A stretch of DNA of 64,000 bases from an uncultured Verrucomicrobiales bacterium (GCA_937951675.1 CALFBI010000001.1:1-64000); one strand, 5' to 3'. Positions 52,427-63,295 are shown, counted from the first letter of the stretch. Numbers and translations: made by a program. The notes: generated by a model from the letters alone, not told the origin.

Positions 52427-53322
52427 TTTGCGAAATAAGTCAGATAAAAATAAAGAACGGGAGCGGTGAAGAGAACACTGTCAATTAAATCAATGGCTCC
52501 TCCAATGCCTGGTAAGATTTGCCCGCTATCCTTCACATTCAAAGAACGTTTTAGAATCGAAGCGGCAAGATCACCTACGACGGCAAGTAAGGAAAGACCT
52601 GCGGTGAGAATGGCAACAGTCCACGCATTTCCTAAAATAAAAAGTCTCTCGGGCATGAGAAAAAAGAGACCTAGTCCAATCAATTCAGCAAAAACAAGCG
52701 CTCCGAAAAAACCCTGCCAGGTCTTCGCAGGACTAATATGAGGAACCATCTTATGTTTCCCGATCAAACTCCCTGTAATATAAGCCCCCATATCAGTGAA
52801 TTTGGTGACGGCTAGTAGCCAAAGTAATAACCATGCTCCGGGAACTCTTAACCCCTCAATCTCTGGGAGAAACAAAAGACGCGGCGCTAATGAGAAAAGA
52901 TAACTCACATAAATCACTCCAAAAATAGTCACCGCCATTTTTATTATGGTTTCCTTTCCTTCTACTGGTTGGAAAAACTGAATGACTATAATCCCAATCA
53001 TCGCGCCCGCTAAAATAATTAAGTCGGCTCGATGAAGGAACTCAATCGCATCACTTCCATTAAAAAGAAGGTTTACGGCAGGAATCATGATCCAACTTCC
53101 TCCCACTAAATAACCCCATAGAGCATCATGTGGCACTCCGCCTGCGCGAAGCATGCCGAAATACTCCTTCAGCGCCAAAGCACCTACTGCCGAGAGAAGT
53201 AAGATAAAGGGAACCGGGTGATCGCTTGCAAAAATAGCAACGATCACCGCCCATAACACCAAGGTGCTTCCCAAGCGGGAAATGAACGTCGATTTTTTTG
53301 ACTGTTTTTGAGCCGCTACCAT
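52423..53322 (-). CDS. cdsA: Phosphatidate cytidylyltransferase
   Basis: 299 residues with about eight membrane helices. The CDP-alcohol signature is near the end: SILKRSLNVKDSGQILPGIG, then GAIDLIDSVLFTAP, a slightly changed form of KDxxxxxPGHGGxxDRxD (the second His is Ile, the Arg is Leu). Also SPAKTWQGFFGAL. Makes CDP-diacylglycerol for phospholipid synthesis. uppS, which often precedes it, is not here. Confidence 0.9.
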   Translation of the reverse strand: MVAAQKQSKKSTFISRLGSTLVLWAVIVAIFASDHPVPFILLLSAVGALALKEYFGMLRAGGVPHDALWGYLVGGSWIMIPAVNLLFNGSDAIEFLHRADLIILAGAMIGIIVIQFFQPVEGKETIIKMAVTIFGVIYVSYLFSLAPRLLFLPEIEGLRVPGAWLLLWLLAVTKFTDMGAYITGSLIGKHKMVPHISPAKTWQGFFGALVFAELIGLGLFFLMPERLFILGNAWTVAILTAGLSLLAVVGDLAASILKRSLNVKDSGQILPGIGGAIDLIDSVLFTAPVLYFYLTYFAK

Positions 53323-53400
53323 CTGTTCTTTACCTGTAAAATGATTCTTACGCCTTCCAAAGTAACCCTGTGAAAGCCTCTAAGAAAAAAGATCACCTTA

Positions 53401-55728
53401 TCATGCAGGAGCTCCTACGATGTCACCGGCAAGCCCGTCTTCATCAGATTTATCATCCAATTTTTGAGATTTCTCGGAAACTGGCGGCAAATCGTCTTTA
53501 GGCACTTCTGGTGGCTCTGGCAGTTTAGGGGGATTTTTCATTTCCCCTAATTCCATCAGATCTTTCATATGGTGGGCATCAAGAGTCTCGTATTCCAGAA
53601 GAGCCTTAGAGATGAGCTCTAACTTATCGAGGTTCGCTCGAAGAAGATCCATGGCCTTGGTATAGGCATCATCAATGAAACGTTTGATTTCTTGATCAAT
53701 TTCTTGCGCTGTTTCTTCCGAATAGTTTTTAGAACTTCCCATCCCTCCTAAATAGGATTCACCACTACTCTCTCCGTATTCGACCATGCCGAGGGAATCA
53801 CTCATTCCCCATTCACAAACCATTCGGCGAGCAATATTGGTTGCCATTCGGATATCTCCAACTGCTCCATTCGTGACGTTCCCAAACTTAATTTCTTCAG
53901 CCACTCGACCTCCCATCGCTACCACAAGCTGATCCTTAAGCTCCATGATCCGGTAAGTATATTTATCCTCTACTGGCAGAAACATCGTTGAGCCAAGGGA
54001 AGGCCCTCGCGGAATAATAGTAACTTTATGAAGAGGATCAGTGTGCTCGAGTAAAACATTCAAGATCGCATGCCCAGCTTCGTGATAAGCGGTATTTTCC
54101 TTTTCCTTATCACTCAGAGCCAAACTACGGCGCTCACGCCCCCAACGGACTTTATCACGAGCTTCTTCAAGTTGCTCTAACTTCACCTCTTTCAGTCCTT
54201 GGCGAGCGGCAAGGAGTGCCGCTTCGTTGATTAAGTTCGCTAATTCAGCGCCCGAAAAGCCAGGAGTTCCGCGCGCAATAACACCCAACTTAACGCCTTC
54301 TTCTATTTTGATTTTCTTCGAATGAACCCGAAGAATCTCTTCCCTTCCGTTCACATCAGGAAGAGGAACTGTGACTTGGCGATCGAAACGACCGGGGCGA
54401 AGAAGGGCTGGATCGAGCACATCAGGACGGTTCGTTGCCGCAATGATAATGACTCCTTCTTGCTTATCGAAACCATCCATCTCAACGAGAAGAGCATTCA
54501 AGGTCTGCTCGCGCTCATCATGACCACCACCATGGCCGTGGCCACGGTGCCTACCGACGGCATCAATCTCATCGATAAAAATAAGGCAAGGGGCATTCTT
54601 TTTTCCCTGCTCGAACATGTCTCGCACCCGAGAAGCGCCGACTCCTACGAACATTTCGACGAAATCAGAACCTGAGATGGAGAAAAAAGGAACCTCAGCT
54701 TCTCCTGCAATCGCACGAGCAAGAAGTGTTTTCCCCGTTCCCGGAGCTCCCACCATGAGAACACCCTTCGGAATATTACCTCCGAGCATTTGGAATTTCG
54801 ACGGTTCACGAAGGTAATCAACAATTTCCCAAAGCTCTTCTTTCGCTTCACTGATCCCCGCAACGTCTTTAAACGTCACTTTCTTGCGATCTACACTGAG
54901 AAGTTTCGCCTTCGATTTCCCAAAACTCATCGCGCCACGACCAGACATTTTCATTTGCTGGCGGAACATGAACCAAAGTAAAAGAACGATCAGTAGCACT
55001 GGTAAAATGCTAAACAACAAACTCTTCATCATCCCGTTATCCGGGGCGTAATCGGCATACCCTTTCTCGATCAGATTCTCCACAGTGTCTTTCTGCGCAA
55101 TTAAGTTCACTGGAATCGAAAATTTCTGCGGGCGAAGCTCTTGAAAAACAGCTTTATCAACAGCTTGCAACAGGTAATGAGAGCCAATCACAATCCCATC
55201 ACTCCCCACTGGGTTCATGGCAATTTTAGCATTAAATTGGCCATTCACCTTCTCAATGCCCTCGGTTTCAATCAGATCCAAAAGCTCCCCCATCGAAAGC
55301 TTTTTCGCTCCCGCAGGAATTGCGGGAGCCTCTCCTCTTTCCAGAGAAAAACTGCGAGTTAAAATATCACGAACTTCATCGCTAAAAAGAGCTCCGTGTA
55401 ACGGCGTGTAAAACGTCTGCACTCCTCCTGAAGGAATCATCAGAGGCTCCTCCACTTTATAGCCGACCACTCTTCCGGCCGTCGCACCACCTTCTGTAAC
55501 AATTTGTAACGGATAACGATCATCATCGAGGATGACCTTGTGCTCTCTCATTAATTGCTCGAATTCAGAAAAATTAGGATTCTTAGCGCCAGTATTAAGT
55601 CCACGAGTTGCGGCCATCGTTAACAAACCAATCGCAAGTGCGAAAAGAGTGAAGAGTCTCCAATTAAACGGTCCTGATTCCTTAGACGGTTTTTTCTGAG
55701 GCGGCTGGTCTGGTGTTTGTTCTGCCAT
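53401..55728 (-). CDS. ftsH: ATP-dependent zinc metalloprotease FtsH
   Basis: 775 residues. Two membrane helices (about 24-40 and 236-256) enclose a periplasmic region of about 195 residues, larger than in E. coli. AAA domain: Walker A GAPGTGKT (327-334), Walker [10 protein letters not shown] (382-390), [23 protein letters not shown]. Protease: HEAGH (549-553) with the third zinc ligand in a later Asp region. There is a His/Gly-rich stretch [15 protein letters not shown] before the pore-2 loop. The C-terminus is Pro/Asp-rich. Degrades membrane and regulatory proteins. Confidence 0.96.
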   Translation of the reverse strand: MAEQTPDQPPQKKPSKESGPFNWRLFTLFALAIGLLTMAATRGLNTGAKNPNFSEFEQLMREHKVILDDDRYPLQIVTEGGATAGRVVGYKVEEPLMIPSGGVQTFYTPLHGALFSDEVRDILTRSFSLERGEAPAIPAGAKKLSMGELLDLIETEGIEKVNGQFNAKIAMNPVGSDGIVIGSHYLLQAVDKAVFQELRPQKFSIPVNLIAQKDTVENLIEKGYADYAPDNGMMKSLLFSILPVLLIVLLLWFMFRQQMKMSGRGAMSFGKSKAKLLSVDRKKVTFKDVAGISEAKEELWEIVDYLREPSKFQMLGGNIPKGVLMVGAPGTGKTLLARAIAGEAEVPFFSISGSDFVEMFVGVGASRVRDMFEQGKKNAPCLIFIDEIDAVGRHRGHGHGGGHDEREQTLNALLVEMDGFDKQEGVIIIAATNRPDVLDPALLRPGRFDRQVTVPLPDVNGREEILRVHSKKIKIEEGVKLGVIARGTPGFSGAELANLINEAALLAARQGLKEVKLEQLEEARDKVRWGRERRSLALSDKEKENTAYHEAGHAILNVLLEHTDPLHKVTIIPRGPSLGSTMFLPVEDKYTYRIMELKDQLVVAMGGRVAEEIKFGNVTNGAVGDIRMATNIARRMVCEWGMSDSLGMVEYGESSGESYLGGMGSSKNYSEETAQEIDQEIKRFIDDAYTKAMDLLRANLDKLELISKALLEYETLDAHHMKDLMELGEMKNPPKLPEPPEVPKDDLPPVSEKSQKLDDKSDEDGLAGDIVGAPA

Positions 55729-55975
55729 GAGCTTGTGATGAAGTCGACTCTCTCGTCATTTGAGAGGCTGTCATAGGAAGCTTACCTTTCTAGAAACAAA
55801 TGCAAATCCATTTTATCATGATGTCAGTTAAGATCGGAAAAAATTCGTTTTTCTGTCTCAATATGGATTAAAAAGACCTTCCATCACTGGAGTGCTACTA
55901 AACGTCTTTATTGTCTAAAAGATATCGTTTAAAATTCCAACCAGCCTGACGTCACCCCTTCTCTCATCACTATTT

Positions 55976-58129
55976 ATGTCAACTTCGCAACTCCTCACCC
56001 TCTATCTCTCTTTCCTTTTTTTAGCCTTACTACCGTCTTGTAAGGAACAACAAAGCTTGCCAACTGAGAATTCGTCTCTCAACAAAGAGATCTCGGCTTC
56101 TAAAAAAGAACTCCTTTCGCCTCTTTCCCACGCTCCTACCGAATTCCTGAGGCTCCTCGAAAACCAAGAACTCCACTATCACCTCTGGGAGCCCGCCTTG
56201 TTCGAGCATGCTCGAAACGAAAACAAGCCCGTTATTGTATTCCTATACAACTCCCTGATTTCAAAAAGCTTTCACACTATTAAAAAACTCAACGAAAACC
56301 CCGAATTTTGCTCATTACTTAATAAAAACACTATCACCTGCGCTGTCGACATCCAGGCCTATCCTGAAGTGTTTCAGTATTACTCAATCGTATCAGAAAT
56401 CAATAAGACACCTAAAAACACGCCGGCCTGTCTTTTCTTAAGCCCTGAAGGGGACACTTTCTCACTTTATAGTTACCCAGAAGGTCCTGACAAAGATTTC
56501 GTTCAAAGACTCTATTACCACACACTCTCCAGCTTAGAACTCTGGAAGGATTCTTCCGAATACATCAGCAAAGATGCTAAGAGAACGGAAGCTCATAGGC
56601 GCGCTCTTTTCCCTAGTATCATTGACATCCCCCTCTCCTCGGACCTCAGTATCGAAGAACTTTCACATCAGCACTTTGATCGACTTCTTTCCTTATATGA
56701 TCATTCGCTTAAAAATTGGGATTATCATAGTGGCATCTACCCCAGCAAACACCTTCAGTTCCTGGTGAATTACGCCAAGACAAACCACCTCACTGAAACT
56801 CAAAAAGACCAATTAATAGCGCTCTTTGACACCGTCATTCATGACAGCTTATCCAGCAGTATCTTTGACCCACTCGAAGGAGGCCTCTTTTGTCTCACCG
56901 CTTATCGCACGTGGGAAATCGGAAGCTTTGTTGACATCACTCATATCACCGCCTTAACCGCTACCACTTTAATCGAAATCGGAGCCTTTATTGAAAGCGA
57001 GAGCGCGACTAAGAAAGGCCATGAATTATTGGAGCTCTGTTGGCAGCGAATACAGCAAGGCATTGCGGCCACCACCTCAAAAGAGGACGACCCTACTCAA
57101 AACCATTATTTTTGGAAACTGAATGATCTAAAACAAATCCTTGCCGAAGAAGAGTATCTTGCTCTTAAAAAACACTCTGGCCTCAAAAAAATTGGGAACA
57201 TTTCTTATGAAGCTGACCCTTTAAGAAATTTAATTGGATTTAATTCGCTTCGAAATAATAACTCCTCCCCTTCCGCCACTCTCCAGGCAGCTTTTGAAAA
57301 ATTAAGGACGGTTCGCCAACAAAGGCAAAAAGAAGACCAAACCCTCTTCATTTCAAAAGATTTCGCAACAGATTCATTAGCTTCTGTTGCTGAGCAATTC
57401 TTTTCGGCGGCTCTATTGAGCCAAAACCCTGCTTACTTAGAAAAGGGCCTCCACATTCTAGAGCAAGCCCTTAGTGAAGAACGAACCTCCTCTGAAACGC
57501 TACTCCGATTCCCAGCCTCTCACTCCAGTGTTCCCGCCCGCGCTCGGGACTATGCTCTCGTGATTAGAAATCTCATCAAAGCATATGAGCTTACCTTATC
57601 CTCCGAATATTTGAAGGCGGCCCAAAAACAAGTCCTCGATGCGAATCAGCTCCTCGCCACAAATGGGGAAATGTGGGCAGACGCCCCTAAGGATGAAGCA
57701 AACATTTTAGGGGTTCAAACTTACTCCATGTATGTTTCTGCTGAAACCACGGCCTTTGCCGAAGTCGCTGTTCCATTACTCAAATGTGGGCGAATCCTTA
57801 AACTCGAAAACCTCCTTCAGCAGGGAAAACTCTTTCGACAAAAACGAATCCCTCTCCATTTGAAACATCCTAATGCCACCTTCGACCTTCTAGATGACCC
57901 GCTGATCCAGGGGAAATCACCTCTCATCTGGATCGATCCCGAACTTGCTCAAGATTCCAAAAATTATCTACAGCTAATCAAAACGATCCCTAATCATCGT
58001 GTGATGATTGCTAGTCAGACTGATTACACAGGAGATGAGCCCTTACCGGGATCTCCTTTCTGTCTAGACCTCGAAGGAGAAATCGAAGGTTTCGAATCGA
58101 TTGAAAGTCTTCTCACCGCCTTAAAATAA
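55976..58129 (+). CDS. DUF255 (YyaL/SSP411)-like lipoprotein lacking the CxxC motif
   Basis: 717 residues. The lipoprotein signal ends LLPSC. An N-terminal thioredoxin-like domain (LWEPALFEHARNENKPVIVF) aligns with the W..A...A..E.KPIfL start of DUF255, but where CHWCHVM is expected it reads YNSLISKSFHTI; no Cys pair is left. After it come long (alpha/alpha)-type helices, with FDPLEGGLFCLTAYRTWE at the place of the DhxxGGFxRYsxDxxW motif. Family assignment is from these patterns. Members have unclear function; this one has probably lost redox chemistry. 247 bases separate it from ftsH. Confidence 0.65.
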   Translation: MSTSQLLTLYLSFLFLALLPSCKEQQSLPTENSSLNKEISASKKELLSPLSHAPTEFLRLLENQELHYHLWEPALFEHARNENKPVIVFLYNSLISKSFHTIKKLNENPEFCSLLNKNTITCAVDIQAYPEVFQYYSIVSEINKTPKNTPACLFLSPEGDTFSLYSYPEGPDKDFVQRLYYHTLSSLELWKDSSEYISKDAKRTEAHRRALFPSIIDIPLSSDLSIEELSHQHFDRLLSLYDHSLKNWDYHSGIYPSKHLQFLVNYAKTNHLTETQKDQLIALFDTVIHDSLSSSIFDPLEGGLFCLTAYRTWEIGSFVDITHITALTATTLIEIGAFIESESATKKGHELLELCWQRIQQGIAATTSKEDDPTQNHYFWKLNDLKQILAEEEYLALKKHSGLKKIGNISYEADPLRNLIGFNSLRNNNSSPSATLQAAFEKLRTVRQQRQKEDQTLFISKDFATDSLASVAEQFFSAALLSQNPAYLEKGLHILEQALSEERTSSETLLRFPASHSSVPARARDYALVIRNLIKAYELTLSSEYLKAAQKQVLDANQLLATNGEMWADAPKDEANILGVQTYSMYVSAETTAFAEVAVPLLKCGRILKLENLLQQGKLFRQKRIPLHLKHPNATFDLLDDPLIQGKSPLIWIDPELAQDSKNYLQLIKTIPNHRVMIASQTDYTGDEPLPGSPFCLDLEGEIEGFESIESLLTALK

Positions 58130-58150
58130 AATCAAACTCTCTCGAATTAA

Positions 58151-58170
58151 CGCGGATTCCCGCGGATTCC
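58151..58170. repeat. Tandem duplication of a 10-bp unit
   Basis: CGCGGATTCC occurs twice back to back, in the gap between the lipoprotein and the next gene, 39 bases before its start. Only two copies; could be chance or replication slippage. Confidence 0.6.
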
Positions 58171-58208
58171 TCTTGTCAACCTAACCAAGTTTCTTGGTAT
58201 AGTTTACT

Positions 58209-59297
58209 ATGATGAAATTGAAAGGCCTAGGTTTATGCCTCGCACTCCTTAGCGGAACGTTTCTCTTTGGAGACACTGTCGTAATGAAAGACGGGAAAAA
58301 GCATGAAGGAAAAATCTTAGAAGAAACTCCCGAAACCCTGATCATCGAGGTCTTTATCACCAAATCGATCAAAGATCGCCTGACTTTAAAACGGGAAGAG
58401 ATTAGCGAAGTCACCAAAATTTCCAAAAAACAGCTCGCTTTAGAAAAACTTCAGAACCAATTCCCCATTCCTGATCTCTATTCGGTGAAAGACTATGAGC
58501 TCTTTGAAAGTAGAACCATTGGCGCTTACTTAAAAGAATTCCCCCTTGATTTTAATCTTTCTGAAATCAAAAAGCTCAAAAAAACAATTAATTCAGAAAA
58601 AGAACGGGCTACAAAAGGTGATCAAAAAATCCAAGGTCAATGGTATACCTCGGAAGAATATGCTCAAAACCAATTTGAACTCGACGCTCAAATTGAAGGG
58701 GCAAAAATCCTCAACGCCATGAAACAGAACGGAGGAATTAGCCTTCTCCGAAGATTTGAAAATTTTCAGAAAAATTTTCAAAATACCCAATCTTACGCCA
58801 ATGTTCATGAAGCCATTAAGCCAACCATCGTTGCTCATCTTAAAAGGCTCGATCAAAACGTCAAAACAATCGAACAGCGAAAAGAACAGCGGAAAACATC
58901 TTACGAACGGCTCTCGGCTTACGATCAGGACCGGGTGAGTAAAAAGCGGGAAGAAGACCAAAAGCGTCTCACCGAAATTCTTAAAAAAGAAACAAAGCTC
59001 AAAAGTCATTGGAAGTCATTTGATCCCTTCGATACGGCGTCTCTTACCAATGCTCGAAAAGCCGCTTTTGCTGGCTATCAAGCCTATAAAAAAGCAGGAC
59101 CTTCTTCAGCTACCGCCGCACCCTTGGTCCAAGAAGTTTTCAAAGATGCCGTGAGTGCAGCCCAGGATGGACACATTCTCGAGACAGAAACTCTGATTAA
59201 AGAAATCAAAAAATCTGGAATTCCGACCCAATACCATGACGTGATCAAGGAGCACCTTGATAAAGCTCTCGCGGAGAGCAATCGCTCTCCAAAATGA
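58209..59297 (+). CDS. Secreted coiled-coil protein of unknown function
   Basis: 362 residues. Signal peptide (about 1-22, SGTFLFGDT). Directly after it, DTVVMKDGKKHEGKILEETP is a short SH3-like beta unit often found at the start of exported Verrucomicrobiota/Planctomycete proteins. The remainder is Lys/Glu-rich helix and coiled coil (LKRLDQNVKTIEQRKEQRKT). No enzyme motif seen. The end overlaps the upstream, less likely start of hisB by 4 bases. Confidence 0.65.
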   Translation: MMKLKGLGLCLALLSGTFLFGDTVVMKDGKKHEGKILEETPETLIIEVFITKSIKDRLTLKREEISEVTKISKKQLALEKLQNQFPIPDLYSVKDYELFESRTIGAYLKEFPLDFNLSEIKKLKKTINSEKERATKGDQKIQGQWYTSEEYAQNQFELDAQIEGAKILNAMKQNGGISLLRRFENFQKNFQNTQSYANVHEAIKPTIVAHLKRLDQNVKTIEQRKEQRKTSYERLSAYDQDRVSKKREEDQKRLTEILKKETKLKSHWKSFDPFDTASLTNARKAAFAGYQAYKKAGPSSATAAPLVQEVFKDAVSAAQDGHILETETLIKEIKKSGIPTQYHDVIKEHLDKALAESNRSPK

Positions 59298-59362
59298 AAT
59301 ATTGGGGACTGAAATCCTCACGCTCGACTTCAAAGGCCAAAGAACCTATTAATGCATCTCGA

Positions 59363-59956
59363 ATGAGTTCTGATCGTAAAGCTAGCATCAGCCGTAATAC
59401 TGCTGAAACCAAAATCCAACTTTCTGTTAACCTAGATGGTCAAGGAACCTCTGTGATCGCGACGGGAATCCCGTTCTTTGACCACATGCTCACGCTTTTT
59501 GCGAAGCATTCTCTGATTGATCTCGATATCAAGGTTGATGGAGACATCGAAGTCGACTTCCACCACACCGTAGAGGATACCGGAATTGCCCTAGGGGAAG
59601 CGATTCAAGAAGCCTTAGGAAATAAGTCAGGAATCCAACGATACGGTCATGCTTATGTCCCGATGGATGAAACTTTATGCCGCTGCGTCATTGATTTAAG
59701 TAACCGCCCAATTTTAGAATTCAGAGCGCCTCAAGGAAGCCCCGATGCGCAGAACTTTCCATTCAGCCTTCTCGAAGAATTCTTCCGCGCCTTGAGCTCC
59801 AACTTGCGTGCGAATCTCCACATTGAAATTCTTTATGGCCGGGATGGCCACCACCTTGCGGAAGCCGCCTTCAAGTCTACCGCAAGAGCCCTCCGAGATG
59901 CGATGACTCACCACCCTCGAATCATTGGCATCCCTAGCACTAAAGAAGTCTTATAG
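59363..59956 (+). CDS. hisB: Imidazoleglycerol-phosphate dehydratase
   Basis: 197 residues from the ATG at 59363, which fits the family size; the upstream ATG at 59294 overlaps the previous stop and adds 23 non-conserved residues. Motifs: GIPFFDHMLTLFAKHSLIDL, DFHHTVEDTGIALGEA and GRDGHHLAEAAFKSTARAL, with the metal-binding His pairs. Single-function HisB, without the phosphatase domain of enterobacteria. hisH follows at 11 bases. Confidence 0.95.
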   Translation: MSSDRKASISRNTAETKIQLSVNLDGQGTSVIATGIPFFDHMLTLFAKHSLIDLDIKVDGDIEVDFHHTVEDTGIALGEAIQEALGNKSGIQRYGHAYVPMDETLCRCVIDLSNRPILEFRAPQGSPDAQNFPFSLLEEFFRALSSNLRANLHIEILYGRDGHHLAEAAFKSTARALRDAMTHHPRIIGIPSTKEVL

Positions 59957-59967
59957 AACCATCTGAA

Positions 59968-60582
59968 ATGAAGATTGGAATCGTAGACTATGGTGGAGGC
60001 AACCTCCGTAGTGTGATCAGAGCGCTAGAAGCACTTGGTGAAAAGGCCACCCTGGTCAGCAAACCTGAATCTCTAGAAGATGTTTCTCATGTCATCTTTC
60101 CTGGACAAGGAGAATTTGGAGATTGTGCCAGACAACTCGAAGAACGGGGTCTCAGCCAAGCTCTCATTCAGTGGGCTCGAGCAGACCGCCCCTTCTTTGG
60201 CATTTGCGTTGGTTACCAACTCCTCTTCGAGTCGAGTGAAGAATCACCAGGAGTAAAAGGCCTCAGTATTTTTGAAGGTAAGGTTCGCCACTTCGCCCCC
60301 ACTGCGAAAAAAGTTCCTCACATGGGATGGAATTCGGCCTCTCTCAGCGACTCGACAAACCCTTATTGGGACGGCTTGGGAGAAGATCCTTATTTTTACT
60401 TTGTGCACTCTTACTTCCCTGACCATCTTCCTGAAGAAATCGTGGCTACCCGCACTCATCACGGCGAGGCTTTTGTCAGCGCCGTTTCAAAAGGCCAAGT
60501 TTTAGGAACTCAATTTCATCCTGAAAAAAGCCAAAAAGCAGGATTAAAGTTAATTGCCAATTTCCTTAAGACAACGTCTTAA
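59968..60582 (+). CDS. hisH: Imidazole glycerol phosphate synthase, glutaminase subunit
   Basis: 204 residues. IVDYGGGNLRSVIRALEALG, FPGQGEFGDCA, nucleophile Cys in FFGICVGYQLLFESSEE, and His/Glu in GTQFHPEKS complete the class-I amidotransferase triad. Supplies ammonia to HisF. hisF and hisA, commonly next, are not in this direction: the operon ends with a terminator at 60607. Confidence 0.95.
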   Translation: MKIGIVDYGGGNLRSVIRALEALGEKATLVSKPESLEDVSHVIFPGQGEFGDCARQLEERGLSQALIQWARADRPFFGICVGYQLLFESSEESPGVKGLSIFEGKVRHFAPTAKKVPHMGWNSASLSDSTNPYWDGLGEDPYFYFVHSYFPDHLPEEIVATRTHHGEAFVSAVSKGQVLGTQFHPEKSQKAGLKLIANFLKTTS

Positions 60583-60606
60583 AGAAAAGCAACGGAGGGC
60601 ATCAAA

Positions 60607-60632
60607 AAACCGCGTCTCGAAAGACGCGGTTT
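60607..60632. terminator. Bidirectional terminator between hisH and dnaN
   Basis: A perfect 11-bp stem (AAACCGCGTCT and its complement) with a CGAA tetraloop region, A-rich on the left and T then A-rich on the right. It serves convergent transcripts from both sides, with T runs on each. Confidence 0.85.
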
Positions 60633-60677
60633 AAAAAGATCTCAGGGACTTCCACCTGAGTGATTAACTTATTCCAC

Positions 60678-61775
60678 TTACGAGGCAATCCTCATTGGCA
60701 TGATGACATAAAGGAATTTCCCAGATCCTCGGATCACTCCCGGACTCATTTCGTCAATGAGATCTAAATAAACTTCCTCGTCATCAAGATTCTTCAGAGG
60801 GTCCATTAAAAAGTCAGGATTAAAGGCGATTGAAAACTCTTTCCCCGAATAATTCACCGGAATGCTTTCCTTCGCTTCTCCAATGTCTGGTGAATCAGCC
60901 ATAATGCTAATCGCACCTGCTTCAAAAGTGAACTTCACTGAATTTGATTTATCAGAAGAAAGAATCGAAACACGACGAACTGTTTCAAGCAAAGTCTCGC
61001 GACTCACCGTGATTGTCTCCGTTGAATCAGATGGGATCACCTGCTTATAATTAGGGTAATTCCCTTCAATCAGCTTCGAAACGATGATCGAGCCCTCATG
61101 CTCAAACGAAAGTTGATTATCACTCAGCTTGAGTTGAATGTCACCCTCTCCAGAAAGCATTCTCTGAAGCTCTTGCACCGCTTTTGTCGGCATAATCAAA
61201 TCAGTTTCATGGCTCGCTGGGAATTCGAGATCATTCTCAACCATTGCCAAGCGGCGCCCATCTGTGGCCACTAAAGTTAATTTACCTTCGAGGAAGGCCA
61301 CAAAAATCCCATTAAGAACATAACGAGTCTCATCATTAGAAATCGCGTAAGAGGTCTTTTTAAGACCTTCGCGGAGTGCTTTTTGATTAATTTTATATTC
61401 CTTCGCTTCGGTGAAACTCGGAAGAGGAGGGAATTCAGCTCTAGGCAAACCAATGATTTTGAAAAAACTAGGGCCACTACGAATACTCGCCACGTCTTTA
61501 CCGTCGATATCAACATCAATCACTGATGCTGGAAGTTCTCGGATAATACTCACCAGACGGCGCACCGGTAAAGTGGTCGCGCCTTCTTTAGAAACTTCCG
61601 CTGCAATGGTCACACTCACCCCGACATCAAGATCTGTGGTGGTCAGGACGAGCTGGTCTCCTTTAGATTCAATGAGAACATTTGATAAAATCGGAAGCGT
61701 CGAACGGCTGCTTACGACATGTTGGACTTTTTGTAATCCATCGAGAAATGCCTCTTTAGTGATCTGAAATTTCAT
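60678..61775 (-). CDS. dnaN: DNA polymerase III beta subunit (sliding clamp)
   Basis: 365 residues with the three-domain clamp layout: MKFQITKEAFLDGLQKVQHV, SSRSTLPILSNVLIE, then TDGRRLAM in domain two, and the C-terminus ending YVIMPMRIAS. It follows dnaA by 122 bases on the same strand. Confers processivity and recruits repair proteins. Confidence 0.96.
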   Translation of the reverse strand: MKFQITKEAFLDGLQKVQHVVSSRSTLPILSNVLIESKGDQLVLTTTDLDVGVSVTIAAEVSKEGATTLPVRRLVSIIRELPASVIDVDIDGKDVASIRSGPSFFKIIGLPRAEFPPLPSFTEAKEYKINQKALREGLKKTSYAISNDETRYVLNGIFVAFLEGKLTLVATDGRRLAMVENDLEFPASHETDLIMPTKAVQELQRMLSGEGDIQLKLSDNQLSFEHEGSIIVSKLIEGNYPNYKQVIPSDSTETITVSRETLLETVRRVSILSSDKSNSVKFTFEAGAISIMADSPDIGEAKESIPVNYSGKEFSIAFNPDFLMDPLKNLDDEEVYLDLIDEMSPGVIRGSGKFLYVIMPMRIAS

Positions 61776-61897
61776 AAAAATAAAAACCCTCTGTTTCTTC
61801 CGAATAGAGTCTTCACTCCTCTTGCTTTTGGCAAGAATTCTTTAAGAAAACGAAAATTCTTTTCGTTTCGCTCTTTCTTCTAAAGGGATTTCTCGTT

Positions 61898-63295
61898 TTA
61901 CGATTTCCCTAATAACCCTTCGATCTGAGAAATAGTGTAGCGAAGTTGCTCATCACTTTCCGACAGCTTACGGATTTTTTTGACGGCATGAATCACGGTG
62001 CCATGATCTCTCCCTCCGAAAGCATCGCCTATCTCCACCAAACTGCACCTGGTATGCTGGCGACTCAGAGTCATCGCTAATTGCCTAGGAAAAGCAATAT
62101 TTTGCGGCCGACGACGGCTCATCAGGTCAGCGATTCGGATATCGAAGTATTCTGAAACGACTTTCTGAATCTGATCAATATTTACCTGCTTGGAAGCTTC
62201 CTCTCTTAGAATATCAGCAAGTAAATCAAGAACTTGATCTTTTGTCATATTCTCTTCAGAACCCAAAGAGGCGTAGGTTGCGACTCGAACTAAGGCCCCT
62301 TCTAAGCGCCTGACATTACTGCTGATCCGATCCGCTATGAGGTGAACGATCTCCGAATTCAGCGTCACTTGCCATTCCGCCATCTTCTTTTGTAAAATAG
62401 CGATACGTGTCTCTAATTCGGGAGGCTGCATCGCCACTGTTAAACCTGACTCAAACCGAGACATTAAACGAGGCTCTAAGGTCTGGATTTCACAAGCGGC
62501 ACGATCACTCGTTAAAACAATCTGACACTGCCCATCAAACAACGTATTAAAGGTATGGAAAAACTCCTCCTGAGAACGCTCTTTCCCGGAAAGGAACTGC
62601 ACATCGTCAATCATCATCACGTCCGCTCTCCGGTATTTTCTTCGGAACGTATCGAGTTTCCCTTTCTGCACGGCTTGAATAAACTCATTGATGAATTTCT
62701 CACAGGTCACGTAAATCACATTGGCTTTAGGATTACGGGCCAAAATAGCGTGCCCAATTGACTGCATTAAATGAGTTTTACCTAATCCGGAACCTCCATA
62801 AATGAACAAAGGATTATAGGCGTGAGTCATTTTACCATCCGCCACGGCCACACAAGCTGCGTGCGCAAAACGGTTATTGATCCCAACCACAAAGCGATCA
62901 AAAAGGTAAGTGGGATTAAGCCCTACTTGCTTCACCTTTTTTTCGATTTGCTGAGAGGTTACAGGGTCGGCCTCTTTCAAGCTTTCAGCAAGTGCTGGAG
63001 ACGGCGTTTTTTCATTGAGGCTTCCTTTGGCTGCCAAGATCGGCTTCGCCATCGTATTTGTCGCCGCAGCGACCGCTTCGCAAAGTTCTTCAAAGTAATT
63101 AGTCTCGATCCAAAGCACATGAGTATCATCAGGAACCTGAATCGGAAAAATTTCTGGGGTGACTTCCAAAACGGTGACTTCAGAAAACCATCTCTGAATC
63201 GCATCTTTCCCTAATAACGACTCTAAGCTGACAAGCACATCAGCCCAAAGGGCCTGAGAAGAAGAAATTTGAGAAGAGTTTTGGGAGGTCGTCAT
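61898..63295 (-). CDS. dnaA: Chromosomal replication initiator DnaA
   Basis: 465 residues. Domain I (about 15-90), a linker, AAA+ domain with Walker A GGSGLGKT (167-174) and Walker B VMMIDDVQFLSGKE, and DNA-binding domain IV with CSLVEIGDAFGGRDHGTVIH, the DnaA signature. Opens the origin. dnaN follows. Domain II is short and Ser/Glu-rich. Confidence 0.97.
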   Translation of the reverse strand: MTTSQNSSQISSSQALWADVLVSLESLLGKDAIQRWFSEVTVLEVTPEIFPIQVPDDTHVLWIETNYFEELCEAVAAATNTMAKPILAAKGSLNEKTPSPALAESLKEADPVTSQQIEKKVKQVGLNPTYLFDRFVVGINNRFAHAACVAVADGKMTHAYNPLFIYGGSGLGKTHLMQSIGHAILARNPKANVIYVTCEKFINEFIQAVQKGKLDTFRRKYRRADVMMIDDVQFLSGKERSQEEFFHTFNTLFDGQCQIVLTSDRAACEIQTLEPRLMSRFESGLTVAMQPPELETRIAILQKKMAEWQVTLNSEIVHLIADRISSNVRRLEGALVRVATYASLGSEENMTKDQVLDLLADILREEASKQVNIDQIQKVVSEYFDIRIADLMSRRRPQNIAFPRQLAMTLSRQHTRCSLVEIGDAFGGRDHGTVIHAVKKIRKLSESDEQLRYTISQIEGLLGKS

